A stretch of DNA of 43,830 nt from Bacteroidia bacterium (GTDB lineage: Bacteria > Bacteroidota > Bacteroidia > Bacteroidales > UBA932). The stretch is taken from assembly GCA_009929175.1 (NCBI GenBank), contig SABC01000011.1, positions 1 through 43,830 of the forward strand, given 5' to 3'. The notes beneath the pieces were generated by a model that saw only the letters and a list, made by a program, of their open reading frames with translations, was not told the DNA's origin and ran no database searches. Position numbers and translations under genes: made by a program. Below are positions 1-7,882 of the stretch, piece after piece. Within the stretch, counting starts at the first letter, position 1. The number at the start of each line of letters is the position of its first letter.

Positions 1-297
1 AAAGAGTCTGCCCGTAAAATTGATTTGTCGTTTTCGGGGGCTGTAAATACAAAATTGACAGGCAAGGGTTGCGATTACCTCTCTGTAGAAATGTCGGGAG
101 CATCTAATTTTGATGCCGTTGGTTGTCCTGTTAAAGTGATGGATATTAGCTTATCCGGAGTTTGCAACGCTGAGGTTCACGTTACTGACAGCATATCTGT
201 TGAGCTTTCAGGAGGTTCAAATATCCGATATAAAGGTTCTCCTCAAATTAAATCCCTGGACATTAGCTCAATATCATCATTTAAAAAGATAAATTAA
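1..297 (+). CDS. DUF2807 (GIN-domain) protein, 3' fragment
   Basis: The reading frame is open from base 1, so this is the C-terminal 98 residues of a longer protein whose start lies left of the window. It carries repeated SGA/SGxxN turns (LSFSGAVN, MSGASNF, LSGVCNA, LSGGSNI) spaced about 20 residues apart, which is the parallel beta-helix pattern of DUF2807 proteins. These are common secreted or periplasmic proteins in Bacteroidota; their function is not established. An internal TTG at base 25 should not be taken as the start, because the repeat pattern continues upstream of it. The family call rests on the repeat pattern alone. Confidence 0.7.
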   Translation, partial: KESARKIDLSFSGAVNTKLTGKGCDYLSVEMSGASNFDAVGCPVKVMDISLSGVCNAEVHVTDSISVELSGGSNIRYKGSPQIKSLDISSISSFKKIN

Positions 298-344
298 TTT
301 TTTAATCCCCAAATTGTTATCTTTATAAAAAAAAAGAGATAAAT

Positions 345-1421
345 ATGGGATTTAAAAATTTACATCAAGATGCCTTTGTGCTGGACTCACACTGTGACAC
401 TCCTTTGGTTTTGATGGAAGGAGCAGATCTGGGTAAGAGGTTGCGCAAAGGTCATTTTGATTTTAACAGAATGAAAGAGGGTGGGCTTGATGCAGTGTTC
501 TTTGCTATATACACATCGGGTAAACTAGATCCGGACGCTGCAACCCGCAGGGCTCTGCAATTGATTTCCAGAACTTATGATGCAGTTGAGGCCAATCCCG
601 ACAAGGTAGCGTTGGCATCTTGCGCCGAGGAAGCTCTCGAAAACAAAAAAAAGGGATTGGGGTCAATATTCCTGGGAATGGAAAATGGTGCTCCAATTCA
701 AAAGGATTTGAGTTTGTTGCGATTGTTTTATGATATGGGTGTTCGCTACATGACCTTGTCACATGCTGTAAACAATGAAATATGTGATTCTTGTGCTCCA
801 AAGGAAGAAAGGTGGAATGGATTAAGTCCGTTTGGCAGGGAAGTGGTAAAGGAGATGAACCGCCTCGGAATGCTTGTGGACGTCTCCCATATTTCTGACA
901 AATCTTTTTATGATGTGCTGGAGTGCTCAAAAAGAGCTGTTGTAGCTACTCACTCTTGTTGCAGGGCTATTGCAGACCACCCCCGGAATCTGACAGACCA
1001 AATGATTATGGATCTCGCCAACAACGGAGGGGTTATACAGGTGAACTTTTATCCTCCATTCCTGAACAGTTCATACGCAGAGAAATTCTGGCCTCTTTGT
1101 GATGCGTTTGACAATATTCAGGAGAAGTTTAGAAAAAACCCGGTTAAATACAGAGAGGAGTTCCGTAAAGTCGAAAAAGAGATGCTTGCACTTCCAAGAC
1201 CATCCTATACTGAGGTGATAGACCATATTGACCACATTGTAAAACTTGTTGGAGTCAGGCATGTTGGAATAGGATCGGATTACGACGGGATTGAAGTTAC
1301 CCCCGAAGGGCTTGAAGGAGTGGATAAGCTGCCGGTTATCACAAAAGAACTCAAACGCAGAGGTTACACCGAGGAGGAGATCAGGTTAATCCTTGGAGAG
1401 AATTTTTTAAGATTGTTATAA
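345..1421 (+). CDS. membrane dipeptidase, peptidase family M19
   Basis: 358 residues, the usual length for renal-dipeptidase-type zinc hydrolases, which cleave dipeptides (often with a D residue or dehydro residue at the C-terminal position). Visible metal and active-site motifs are H16-x-D18 in SHCDTP, E113 in GMENGAP, H182 in VSHISD, H203 and H212 in the HSCC...DHPR block, and D312/D314 in GSDYDG. No signal peptide is evident, so a cytoplasmic location is inferred. The next gene starts one base after the stop, so the two are probably co-transcribed. Role is inferred as peptide catabolism, which fits an amino-acid-fermenting organism. Confidence 0.93.
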   Translation: MGFKNLHQDAFVLDSHCDTPLVLMEGADLGKRLRKGHFDFNRMKEGGLDAVFFAIYTSGKLDPDAATRRALQLISRTYDAVEANPDKVALASCAEEALENKKKGLGSIFLGMENGAPIQKDLSLLRLFYDMGVRYMTLSHAVNNEICDSCAPKEERWNGLSPFGREVVKEMNRLGMLVDVSHISDKSFYDVLECSKRAVVATHSCCRAIADHPRNLTDQMIMDLANNGGVIQVNFYPPFLNSSYAEKFWPLCDAFDNIQEKFRKNPVKYREEFRKVEKEMLALPRPSYTEVIDHIDHIVKLVGVRHVGIGSDYDGIEVTPEGLEGVDKLPVITKELKRRGYTEEEIRLILGENFLRLL

Positions 1422-1422
1422 C

Positions 1423-2181
1423 ATGTCCAGGATAGCACTTGTAACGGGAGCAACATCGGGAATAGGTAAAGCAGTGGCATTTGCCTTGGCTTCCGAAAAT
1501 ATTGACTTGATAATCACAGGTCGCAGGAAAGAACTTTTATCTGTGACCGCTAGTGAAATTAAGCAAAAACATGGAGTTAATGTTTTACCGCTCGTATTTG
1601 ATATCAGGGATTACGCCCAAGTTTCGGAGAGCATTACAAAATTACCATTGCAGTGGAAGGAGGTAGATATACTGATAAACAATGCGGGCCTTGCTGTAGG
1701 GCTCAACAGTGTAGACTCCGGCGTTTTGGATGATTGGGAGAGGATGATTGACACCAACATAAAGGGGCTGCTTTATATTTCAAGGATTGTTTCCGAAAAG
1801 ATGAAGGAGCGTGGTTATGGCCATATAATAAATGTGGGATCCATTGCTGGGAAAAGTGTATATCCGGCTGGTAATGTTTACTGTGCAACCAAACATGCTG
1901 TTGACGCTTTGTCAAAAGGCATGCTGATGGACCTTTACCCGTATAATATTAAAGTATCCCAAATATGTCCCGGAGCAGTTGAGACTGAATTCTCCGAAGT
2001 AAGATTCAAAGGCGATAAAGCGAAGGCGGCTTCTGTTTACAAAGGGTTTACACCTCTTTCTGCTGAGGATGTCGCAGATGTGATAAGATACATGGTGACA
2101 GCACCTCCACATGTAAACATAGCGGATGTTGTGATAATGCCAACAGCGCAAGCTTCTCCTACCTTAATCAAAAAAGAGTAG
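1423..2181 (+). CDS. SDR family NAD(P)-dependent oxidoreductase (YdfG-like)
   Basis: 252-residue classical short-chain dehydrogenase. The Rossmann motif TGATSGIG is at residues 8-15, NNAG at 86-89, and the catalytic set is N112, S140, Y153 and K157 (YCATK). An arginine pair after beta-2 (TGRRKE) suggests NADP preference. The closest characterised type is YdfG, a broad 3-hydroxy acid/serine dehydrogenase; the substrate cannot be read from the sequence. It starts one base downstream of the M19 dipeptidase stop and is followed by a possible bidirectional terminator. Confidence 0.9.
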   Translation: MSRIALVTGATSGIGKAVAFALASENIDLIITGRRKELLSVTASEIKQKHGVNVLPLVFDIRDYAQVSESITKLPLQWKEVDILINNAGLAVGLNSVDSGVLDDWERMIDTNIKGLLYISRIVSEKMKERGYGHIINVGSIAGKSVYPAGNVYCATKHAVDALSKGMLMDLYPYNIKVSQICPGAVETEFSEVRFKGDKAKAASVYKGFTPLSAEDVADVIRYMVTAPPHVNIADVVIMPTAQASPTLIKKE

Positions 2182-2182
2182 G

Positions 2183-2205
2183 CGGGTGGTGGTTAAAGCC
2201 ACCCG
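2183..2205. terminator. candidate bidirectional terminator hairpin
   Basis: CGGGTGG (2183-2189) pairs perfectly with CCACCCG (2199-2205) around a nine-base loop, between the stop of the SDR gene (+) and the stop of the serine hydrolase gene (-). On the minus strand the stem is followed by a T-rich run (around 2170-2176), while on the plus strand the tail is only partly T-rich. The stem includes the last codons of the minus-strand gene. An alternative 5-bp stem (GGTGG/CCACC) is possible in the same place. Confidence 0.45.
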
Positions 2206-3293
2206 GCTTTCTTCATGATTTCATCAATTTTTTGAGCAGTTGCATCCCTGTCCTTGTCGTTTCTGTTTGAGAAAAACAAGTAAAGAATATTTTGCTTTGG
2301 GAATCTGCCTGCATATATCTGGAATCCTCCGTTATCTCCGGTGTGGTATACTTTAGTCGGAAAACCGGGCTTGTCTTCAATAAACCAGCCATAGCCGTAT
2401 GAAGTATAGGGTATTTCGGGAATTGTGATTTTTGGAGAGTGGGCCTCATTTTTCGACTTCTCACTTATCAGTTTATTGTCCCTCAGCGCTACTTCCCATC
2501 TTGAGAACTCCCTTACAGAGGTATATAACCCTCCGTCAGCTTTTGTTGCAAAAAATGACTCCTCGCCGTAATCGTACTCTTCAAAAATTCCAGTATTCTT
2601 GTTTTGAAGGTATCCGTGGGACATATCCGGAATCGATTTCCCCGCTTCAAAATAGGTTGCATTTTCCATACCGGCAACATCAAAAATTCTTTCTTTCATA
2701 AAAATGTCGAAACTTTGGCCGGATGCCCTTTCAATAATTGAATACATCAACTGATATGTTGGATTCATATATTCATAAGAACTGCCGGGTTCAAAGTTCA
2801 GCTCTTTGAGATTGGATATGTATTGGTATGACTGGGTGTCTGTGGCTGTTGTTACAAAATGCCAATCACTCCGGTCCCTCGAATCAGGAATCCCCGAAGT
2901 GTGGGATAAAAGATGGCGTAAAGTTATTATTTGTGCAAACGGAGTTTCAAACTCAGGGAACCACCTCTTCAAATTGTCGTCTAGGGAAAGCTTACCCTCT
3001 TCGGCCAAAATCATAAGTGCTACAGCCGAAAACTGTTTGGATACCGATGCTATGTTAAAGAATGTGTTTCCATCAATAGGGGTCAGGGATTCCATGTCTG
3101 CAATACCGTATCCTTTTTCAAAAATAATAGTGTCATCTTTCATAATCAATACAGCTGCACCAGGTTCATTAGCTGGGTAAAGGTTGATAAAAAGCTGGTC
3201 TGTTTGTTCCGAAATCATTTTCTCTGATGAATTGTCTGTACAACTTGTAAACATAATGCAAATAATTAGAATAAAGAGAGTTAGATTTTTCAT
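2193..3293 (-). CDS. lipoprotein serine hydrolase, class C beta-lactamase-like
   Basis: 366 residues from the chosen ATG at 3293. This start gives a clean lipoprotein signal (hydrophobic residues 4-15, lipobox ending FTSC with Cys18), whereas an upstream ATG at 3341 would add 16 polar/aromatic residues before it. The serine beta-lactamase/esterase fold motifs are present: SVSK (83-86), Y175-M-N177, and HTG in the YHTGDNGG stretch near residue 318. Such proteins are D-aminopeptidase, esterase or PBP-like hydrolases. Antibiotic hydrolysis should not be assumed. It is probably outer-membrane or periplasmic. It lies 55 bases downstream of cinA on the same strand. Confidence 0.88.
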   Translation of the reverse strand: MKNLTLFILIICIMFTSCTDNSSEKMISEQTDQLFINLYPANEPGAAVLIMKDDTIIFEKGYGIADMESLTPIDGNTFFNIASVSKQFSAVALMILAEEGKLSLDDNLKRWFPEFETPFAQIITLRHLLSHTSGIPDSRDRSDWHFVTTATDTQSYQYISNLKELNFEPGSSYEYMNPTYQLMYSIIERASGQSFDIFMKERIFDVAGMENATYFEAGKSIPDMSHGYLQNKNTGIFEEYDYGEESFFATKADGGLYTSVREFSRWEVALRDNKLISEKSKNEAHSPKITIPEIPYTSYGYGWFIEDKPGFPTKVYHTGDNGGFQIYAGRFPKQNILYLFFSNRNDKDRDATAQKIDEIMKKAGWL

Positions 3294-3348
3294 AGTCATA
3301 TGGTTTTTCAGGTATAACGTAAAAGTTATATAGTAAAACAATAATGTT

Positions 3349-4638
3349 TTACACCTTGTTTATTAGCTGTTTATTGTCTATAATAAGAATTAGCTCTTTT
3401 CTCAGGAAGTTTAATGCCTCTGATGTAAAACGTATGATATTTCTTTCCCTGTCTCCAAAGAAAAGGCTTTTGGTGCATTTGACTTTGCCTCTGACAGAAA
3501 CGGCAATCCAAATACTTCCAACCGGTTTCGAATCTGTTCCGCCTCCAGGGCCAGCGATCCCTGTCGTTGAAATTGCTATATCTGTTCCAAACAACAGACG
3601 ACATCCTTCTGCCATCTGACTTGCGCATTCCAGACTGACAGCACCGTGGTTTTCTATAGTTTGGGGAGCTACATTCAATATGGAAATTTTTGTGTCGTTG
3701 CTGTAAGTTACTATTCCTCCTTTGTAATAGTTTGATGCGCCTGGTTTGGAAACAAGTACGGAAGATATTTTGCCTCCGGTGCACGACTCTGCAACAGAAA
3801 CAGTCATTCCGGAGCTTTCAAGCAAACGGGTAACGACCGACTCCAAATTATCATCCTGTTCGGAGTAAATTATTCCGGGTGCCAAAACCTCTTTTAATGT
3901 TTGGATGCAAGTATCCATCAATTTGAGGTTTGCGTTTTTATCCCCGTTGTATGTAGAAAGTCGCAAACGGATACCTGTAGCGGGATTTGGAAGATATGCA
4001 AGCTTGATGCCGGATGGTAGTGAGCTCTCCCAGGTTGTCAGCATATCAGATAGTGTAGATTCGGGAATTCCGTATGTGCAAACTGTCCTGTGACAAATGT
4101 TCCTTGGTGAAAAATTTTGGTTGATTATATCTATTACTGATGGCAATAGCGCCTCCATTTCGTATGGGACACCAGGTAATGAGAAAAGAAGGGTAGAAGA
4201 ATCAATGTTGAAAACCATTGCCGGAGCTGTCCCTTTCTCATTTGGTATTACAACACAATTTGCCGGAACAATAGCTTGGTCCCTGTTTGTTTGAGTGACA
4301 GCCATTCCCCTTTTTTCGAAAATCCTTTCAATGATCTCAAGTTGATTGCTGTTTGTTGTATACTCGTTACATCCGGTGAAACGGGCCAATGCTTTTTTGG
4401 TAATATCGTCTTTTGTGGGGCCTAATCCACCTGTAATGATGATTACATTGAAATCTCTACTGATTCTTGTCAGGTTTTCAATGATTTGATCGAAATCATC
4501 CCCGATTGAAACCATTGAAGCAACCTTTATTCCTGCCTCGTTGAGTCTGGAAGAGATAAAGGCTGAGTTTGTATCTACAATCTGACCAATGAGGATCTCG
4601 TCGCCAATAGTACATATGCACGCCTCTATATTTGTCAT
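3349..4638 (-). CDS. cinA: CinA family nicotinamide-nucleotide amidohydrolase
   Basis: 429 residues, full two-domain CinA. The N-terminal molybdopterin-binding-like domain (about 1-170) includes GDEILIGQIVDTN and GGLGPTKDD. The C-terminal amidohydrolase (PncC) domain (about 270-425) includes VAESCTGGKISS and TGIAGPGGG. In characterised relatives the domains hydrolyse ADP-ribose-type substrates and deamidate NMN to NaMN, recycling pyridine nucleotides. The start codon overlaps the pyrD stop by four bases (ATGA, 4635-4638), which suggests translational coupling. No competence genes are nearby, so the competence label carries no weight here. Confidence 0.95.
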   Translation of the reverse strand: MTNIEACICTIGDEILIGQIVDTNSAFISSRLNEAGIKVASMVSIGDDFDQIIENLTRISRDFNVIIITGGLGPTKDDITKKALARFTGCNEYTTNSNQLEIIERIFEKRGMAVTQTNRDQAIVPANCVVIPNEKGTAPAMVFNIDSSTLLFSLPGVPYEMEALLPSVIDIINQNFSPRNICHRTVCTYGIPESTLSDMLTTWESSLPSGIKLAYLPNPATGIRLRLSTYNGDKNANLKLMDTCIQTLKEVLAPGIIYSEQDDNLESVVTRLLESSGMTVSVAESCTGGKISSVLVSKPGASNYYKGGIVTYSNDTKISILNVAPQTIENHGAVSLECASQMAEGCRLLFGTDIAISTTGIAGPGGGTDSKPVGSIWIAVSVRGKVKCTKSLFFGDRERNIIRFTSEALNFLRKELILIIDNKQLINKV

Positions 4639-5669
4639 GCCGGTCGTTTGCTTAAATATTTGAGGATTTTCTTGGGAAAGCCCATTCCGTTATATATGAA
4701 TCCGGTGTAAATCTGGATAAGAGAGGCTCCTGCATCAAGCATAGCAGCTGCCTGGGAAGGCGTCATTATGCCACCGACTGCAATTATTGGTAATTGACCA
4801 TTTGTCTTTTTGTAAATGTAACTAACTATTTCCAGGCTTCTATTATACAAAGGGGCACCACTCAAGCCACCATCCCCGATACTTTCTACCTTCTCTTTCG
4901 AAGACAAAAGATTGTCCCTAGCTGTTGTAGTATTTGTAGCAACAATTCCGTCAATCCCGGATACCAGGATAAGGTCTATTATCTCATCCAGCTGCTCATA
5001 AGTTAGGTCTGGAGAAACTTTTAAAAGTACTGGCCTGTACTCATCAAAATATTTACGAAGTGTTGTGATCCTGTCAATAATCTCAGAAAGTGAGGATATG
5101 TCCTGCAAGCTTGTTACTCCCTTGACATTTGGACATGAAACGTTGATAACAAAATAATCCACAAAATCGTAGAGTTGGGCAAAACTCTTTTCATAATCCG
5201 ACGGAGCTTTTTCGTTGGGTGTGGAGGTACTTTTAATTATGTTGGCTCCCAATATAATATCAGATTTACGATGCTTAAGTTTAGAAACAGCAAATTTCAC
5301 ACCCTTATTGTTGATGCCCATTCTGTTAATTATCGAGTTGTCCTCTTCTAGCCGAAAGCACCTGGGTTTAGGGTTACCAACCTGTTCGTTTGGTGTAAGT
5401 GATCCAATTTCTACAAATCCAAAACCAAAACAAGCAAGTTGATCAAAAACTTCTCCATTTTTATCGAAACCTGCTGCCAGACCTACAGGATTTCTAAATC
5501 TCAGTCCTAGTACTTCTCTTTCTCCTCCCTTGAGTTTGTAGTTGTAAATGGATTTCAAAATCCACATTACAGGAGGAAAGAAGGATAGGAGTTTTAACAT
5601 CACTATTGTAAAGTTGTGTGCTGTCTCCGGAGATAAAGAAAAAAGGATTGGTCTGAATAGCCTGTACAT
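4635..5669 (-). CDS. pyrD: dihydroorotate dehydrogenase (quinone), class 2
   Basis: 344 residues. It oxidises dihydroorotate to orotate in pyrimidine synthesis and passes electrons to menaquinone. The N-terminal amphipathic helices (residues 1-45, FRPILFSLSPETAHNF) are the membrane-binding part typical of class 2. FMN-binding motifs include GLAAGFDKNGE (63-73), GSLTP (89-93) and AVGGIMTP. At the catalytic-base motif the protein has N176-V-S-C179-P-N, so cysteine sits where class 2 enzymes normally have serine and class 1 enzymes have cysteine. It follows the XRE regulator by 41 bases and overlaps cinA by four. Confidence 0.94.
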   Translation of the reverse strand: MYRLFRPILFSLSPETAHNFTIVMLKLLSFFPPVMWILKSIYNYKLKGGEREVLGLRFRNPVGLAAGFDKNGEVFDQLACFGFGFVEIGSLTPNEQVGNPKPRCFRLEEDNSIINRMGINNKGVKFAVSKLKHRKSDIILGANIIKSTSTPNEKAPSDYEKSFAQLYDFVDYFVINVSCPNVKGVTSLQDISSLSEIIDRITTLRKYFDEYRPVLLKVSPDLTYEQLDEIIDLILVSGIDGIVATNTTTARDNLLSSKEKVESIGDGGLSGAPLYNRSLEIVSYIYKKTNGQLPIIAVGGIMTPSQAAAMLDAGASLIQIYTGFIYNGMGFPKKILKYLSKRPA

Positions 5670-5710
5670 GATTCATCAAAAATTTGATGCAAATATAGTA
5701 ATAATAAGAA

Positions 5711-6163
5711 TCACCCTAATTCTTTTCCCTTGTTATACTCCTCAAAGGTACCGTCCGAATATACAAACAATACCTTCGTAAGGATCCTTTTTTCGCCAAC
5801 AATTGGTAAGGAGTTATCATTTATTGAAATCTCAGAAGGTTTAGGATTACTATTATTGGATTCAATCTCCTTGTTTTCATTGAATAAAGTCGATTGAAAT
5901 CCAGTTTTAGTATCTTCAATTCGATTATGAATTGAGGTGGGATCTGTCAAACCTGATTTATAAGGATCACCTTTGCCTGTTATAAGCCACTCAGCATTCA
6001 ATTCTTCAAAATTGTCAAGCAGCTTTAGTATGAAATCATATCCAGGTTTGTTTCTTCCAGACAGGATATGGGAAAGTCCAGACCTCTGAATACCAAGAAT
6101 ATCGGCAAGTTTGGCCGGTGACAACTTCTCTCGGGTTATAAAATATTGTAAACGTTCCTTCAT
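5711..6163 (-). CDS. XRE-type helix-turn-helix transcriptional regulator
   Basis: 150 residues from the ATG at 6163. Residues 1-60 form a helix-turn-helix of the Bacteroidetes XRE type (LADILGIQRSGLSHILSGRN), followed by an acidic, low-complexity linker and a C-terminal FVYSDGTFEEY segment that I recognise as a recurring tail in this group. ATG 6175 (adds MFTS) is possible. The longest frame would start with TTG at 6187, inside a candidate operator, and is less likely. It is the first gene of the minus-strand set with pyrD and cinA. Palindromes directly upstream overlap TAnnTTTG-like promoter elements, which suggests autorepression. Target genes are unknown. Confidence 0.85.
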   Translation of the reverse strand: MKERLQYFITREKLSPAKLADILGIQRSGLSHILSGRNKPGYDFILKLLDNFEELNAEWLITGKGDPYKSGLTDPTSIHNRIEDTKTGFQSTLFNENKEIESNNSNPKPSEISINDNSLPIVGEKRILTKVLFVYSDGTFEEYNKGKELG

Positions 6164-6181
6164 AGATGTAAACATTGGATG

Positions 6182-6240
6182 ATACAAATGTAATCATTTA
6201 TTTAATTACAAATGTAAATTTGTTGAATTCACAAATGTGC
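6182..6240. promoter_or_regulatory. three tandem palindromic operator candidates upstream of the XRE gene
   Basis: Three related sites follow the pattern TTACA-AA-TGTAA: ATACAAATGTAA (6182-6193), TTACAAATGTAA (6206-6217, perfect arms) and TCACAAATGTGC (6229-6240). Start-to-start spacing is 24 and 23 bases, so they lie on a similar helix face. Read on the minus strand, the first two contain TACATTTG (6185-6192 and 6209-6216), matching the Bacteroidetes -7 consensus TAnnTTTG, so protein binding there would block RNA polymerase. The neighbouring regulator is the obvious binding candidate; this is inference. Confidence 0.55.
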
Positions 6241-6279
6241 ACAACTCAGATTCATTCATCTAATATTTAGAGGTAAGAT

Positions 6280-6293
6280 CTGGTAATTACCAG
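6280..6293. promoter_or_regulatory. perfect 14-base palindrome
   Basis: CTGGTAATTACCAG is a perfect inverted repeat with no spacer, in the middle of the 498-base gap between the XRE gene and queA. It differs from the TTACAnnTGTAA family, so it could be a site for another dimeric regulator. There is no downstream T-run, so it is not a terminator. The rest of the gap (about 6294-6560) is AT-rich and shows no convincing gene, tRNA or structured RNA. Confidence 0.35.
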
Positions 6294-6560
6294 TCAGTTG
6301 AAATAATCTTGGTGTAGTTAAACATAAACATTAATAAAAACGTGTAATATAACTGGTGTCCAGATATATAAGTATGGAATCATAATAAGTTTGCTTCAAA
6401 TTATACATATTTTGCCAAAAAACTACTGTTTATCTCATAGTTATACTTCATATAAATATCATAACAGATTGGATTACATGGTACTAAGAGCATTATAAAA
6501 TTAATCTATGACCAAAAACTCAAATCTATGTACTAAGGTATTTCTAAGTAGAAACAAATA

Positions 6561-6606
6561 TTACATATGTAAACTTGAGTAGTTTATTAGTGGGTTACAT
6601 ATGTAA
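6561..6606. promoter_or_regulatory. two perfect TTACATATGTAA palindromes upstream of queA
   Basis: The same perfect 12-base palindrome TTACATATGTAA occurs at 6561-6572 and 6595-6606, 34 bases apart start to start, about 56 bases before the preferred queA start. The outer arms TTACA/TGTAA match the sites near the XRE gene at 6182-6240, so one regulator may bind both sides of this divergent region. Confidence 0.55.
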
Positions 6607-6661
6607 ATTTCAGATGTTTTAGTCTACAAACTCAATTTTGATTAGATTTGCAATCAAAAAA

Positions 6662-7882
6662 GTGATACCAAAAATTAATATTCAGGATTATACCTATACA
6701 TTATCAGATGATAAAATTGCAAAGTATCCTTTGCCAAATCGTGAAGACTCCAGAATTTTAATATTCAAGCATAATTCCCTGGATGAATCCAAATTTTCAA
6801 ATCTCGCAGGGTTATTGCCCTCCGATTCTCTGCTTATCTTTAACAAAACCAAGGTTGTTCCTGCACGATTGCTGTTCCGGAAACCAACAGGTGCCCATAT
6901 TGAAATTTTTTGCCTTGAGCCGTATTATCCAAATGAGTATAATCTAAATTTTTCCTCCACGGACAATTGTAGTTGGATTGCAGTTGTAGGAAATGCTAAG
7001 AAATGGAAAAGTGGGTTCCTGCACTTTGATACCAATGGAGATTCTGTTTTAAACCAAATTAACCTAAAGGCTAAACTTGAACAAATAATTGAAGATAAAT
7101 ATGTTGTAAATTTTTCTTGGGAAGGAGGAATCTCTTTTTCCCAGGTAATGGAGATGTGTGGTAAAGTGCCTATCCCGCCTTATCTTAATAGGGATACACA
7201 ACTAATTGATAAAGAACGTTACCAGACACTTTATGCTTCTACAAAAGGGTCTGTTGCAGCACCTACTGCCGGACTTCATTTTTCACAGCATGTTTTGGAT
7301 GATATTGACAAGAAAGGTATTAAACGAGGCGAATTAGTATTACATGTTGGAGCCGGAACCTTTTTGCCTGTAAAGGCCAATGAAATATCTTCTCATAAAA
7401 TGCATTCCGAATTGTTTAGTGTAGAGATATCAATGGTCAGGGCTCTTTTGGAACAGGTTGTTGCAGGTAATCCTGTTGTGGCAGTAGGAACTACATCCGT
7501 CAGGACTCTTGAGAGTTTATACTGGATTGGTTTAAAATGTTTTAATGGTCTGCAACCAAGTGATACCGAACAATGGGAACCATACAGTGAGACATCAACA
7601 GATGTTACTCCGACCCAAGCACTTCAATCCCTTGTTGAATGGATGGAATCCTCAAACATCCACATTATGGAAAGGAAAACCCGAATAATTATTGTACCTG
7701 GTTACAAATTCAGGATAGTAGATATTCTTATCACCAATTTCCACCAGCCAAACAGTACGTTGTTATTGTTAATAGCATCTTTTGTAGGAGATTATTGGAA
7801 AAGTATATACAGCTATGCTTTGGATAATGGATTCCGATTCCTTAGTTACGGAGATAGTTCAGTCCTCTTCAGGCTTGATTGA
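6662..7882 (+). CDS. queA: S-adenosylmethionine:tRNA ribosyltransferase-isomerase (QueA family)
   Basis: 406 residues from GTG 6662. A TTG at 6638 would add eight residues (MIRFAIKK), and a TAG at 6620 closes the frame upstream. GTG is preferred because MIPKINIQDYTYTL resembles the usual Bacteroidetes start of this group. QueA transfers ribose from SAM to 7-aminomethyl-7-deazaguanine in tRNA to give epoxyqueuosine. Family motifs are visible: KYPLPNREDSR, FNKTKVVPAR, APTAGLHFS, HVGAGTFLPV, AVGTTSVRTLE and TNFHQPNSTLLLL. The protein is longer than E. coli QueA (about 356), with insertions around residues 80-150. Its end overlaps the convergent downstream gene by 24 bases. Confidence 0.88.
   Translation: MIPKINIQDYTYTLSDDKIAKYPLPNREDSRILIFKHNSLDESKFSNLAGLLPSDSLLIFNKTKVVPARLLFRKPTGAHIEIFCLEPYYPNEYNLNFSSTDNCSWIAVVGNAKKWKSGFLHFDTNGDSVLNQINLKAKLEQIIEDKYVVNFSWEGGISFSQVMEMCGKVPIPPYLNRDTQLIDKERYQTLYASTKGSVAAPTAGLHFSQHVLDDIDKKGIKRGELVLHVGAGTFLPVKANEISSHKMHSELFSVEISMVRALLEQVVAGNPVVAVGTTSVRTLESLYWIGLKCFNGLQPSDTEQWEPYSETSTDVTPTQALQSLVEWMESSNIHIMERKTRIIIVPGYKFRIVDILITNFHQPNSTLLLLIASFVGDYWKSIYSYALDNGFRFLSYGDSSVLFRLD

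Noticed and set aside
2193-3293. An antibiotic-resistance beta-lactamase
   Set aside because: The motifs SVSK, YMN and HTG are shared by many esterases and peptidases, and the lipoprotein form with a housekeeping neighbourhood gives no support for resistance.
6294-6560. A small gene, tRNA or queuosine-type riboswitch in the XRE/queA gap
   Set aside because: No frame with a plausible start and length, no cloverleaf and no preQ1-like pseudoknot were found; the sequence is AT-rich with many stops.
6643-6650. TAGATTTG as the queA promoter -7 element
   Set aside because: It matches the consensus but would leave only about five bases before the GTG start and has no -33 partner; a chance match is likely in AT-rich sequence.
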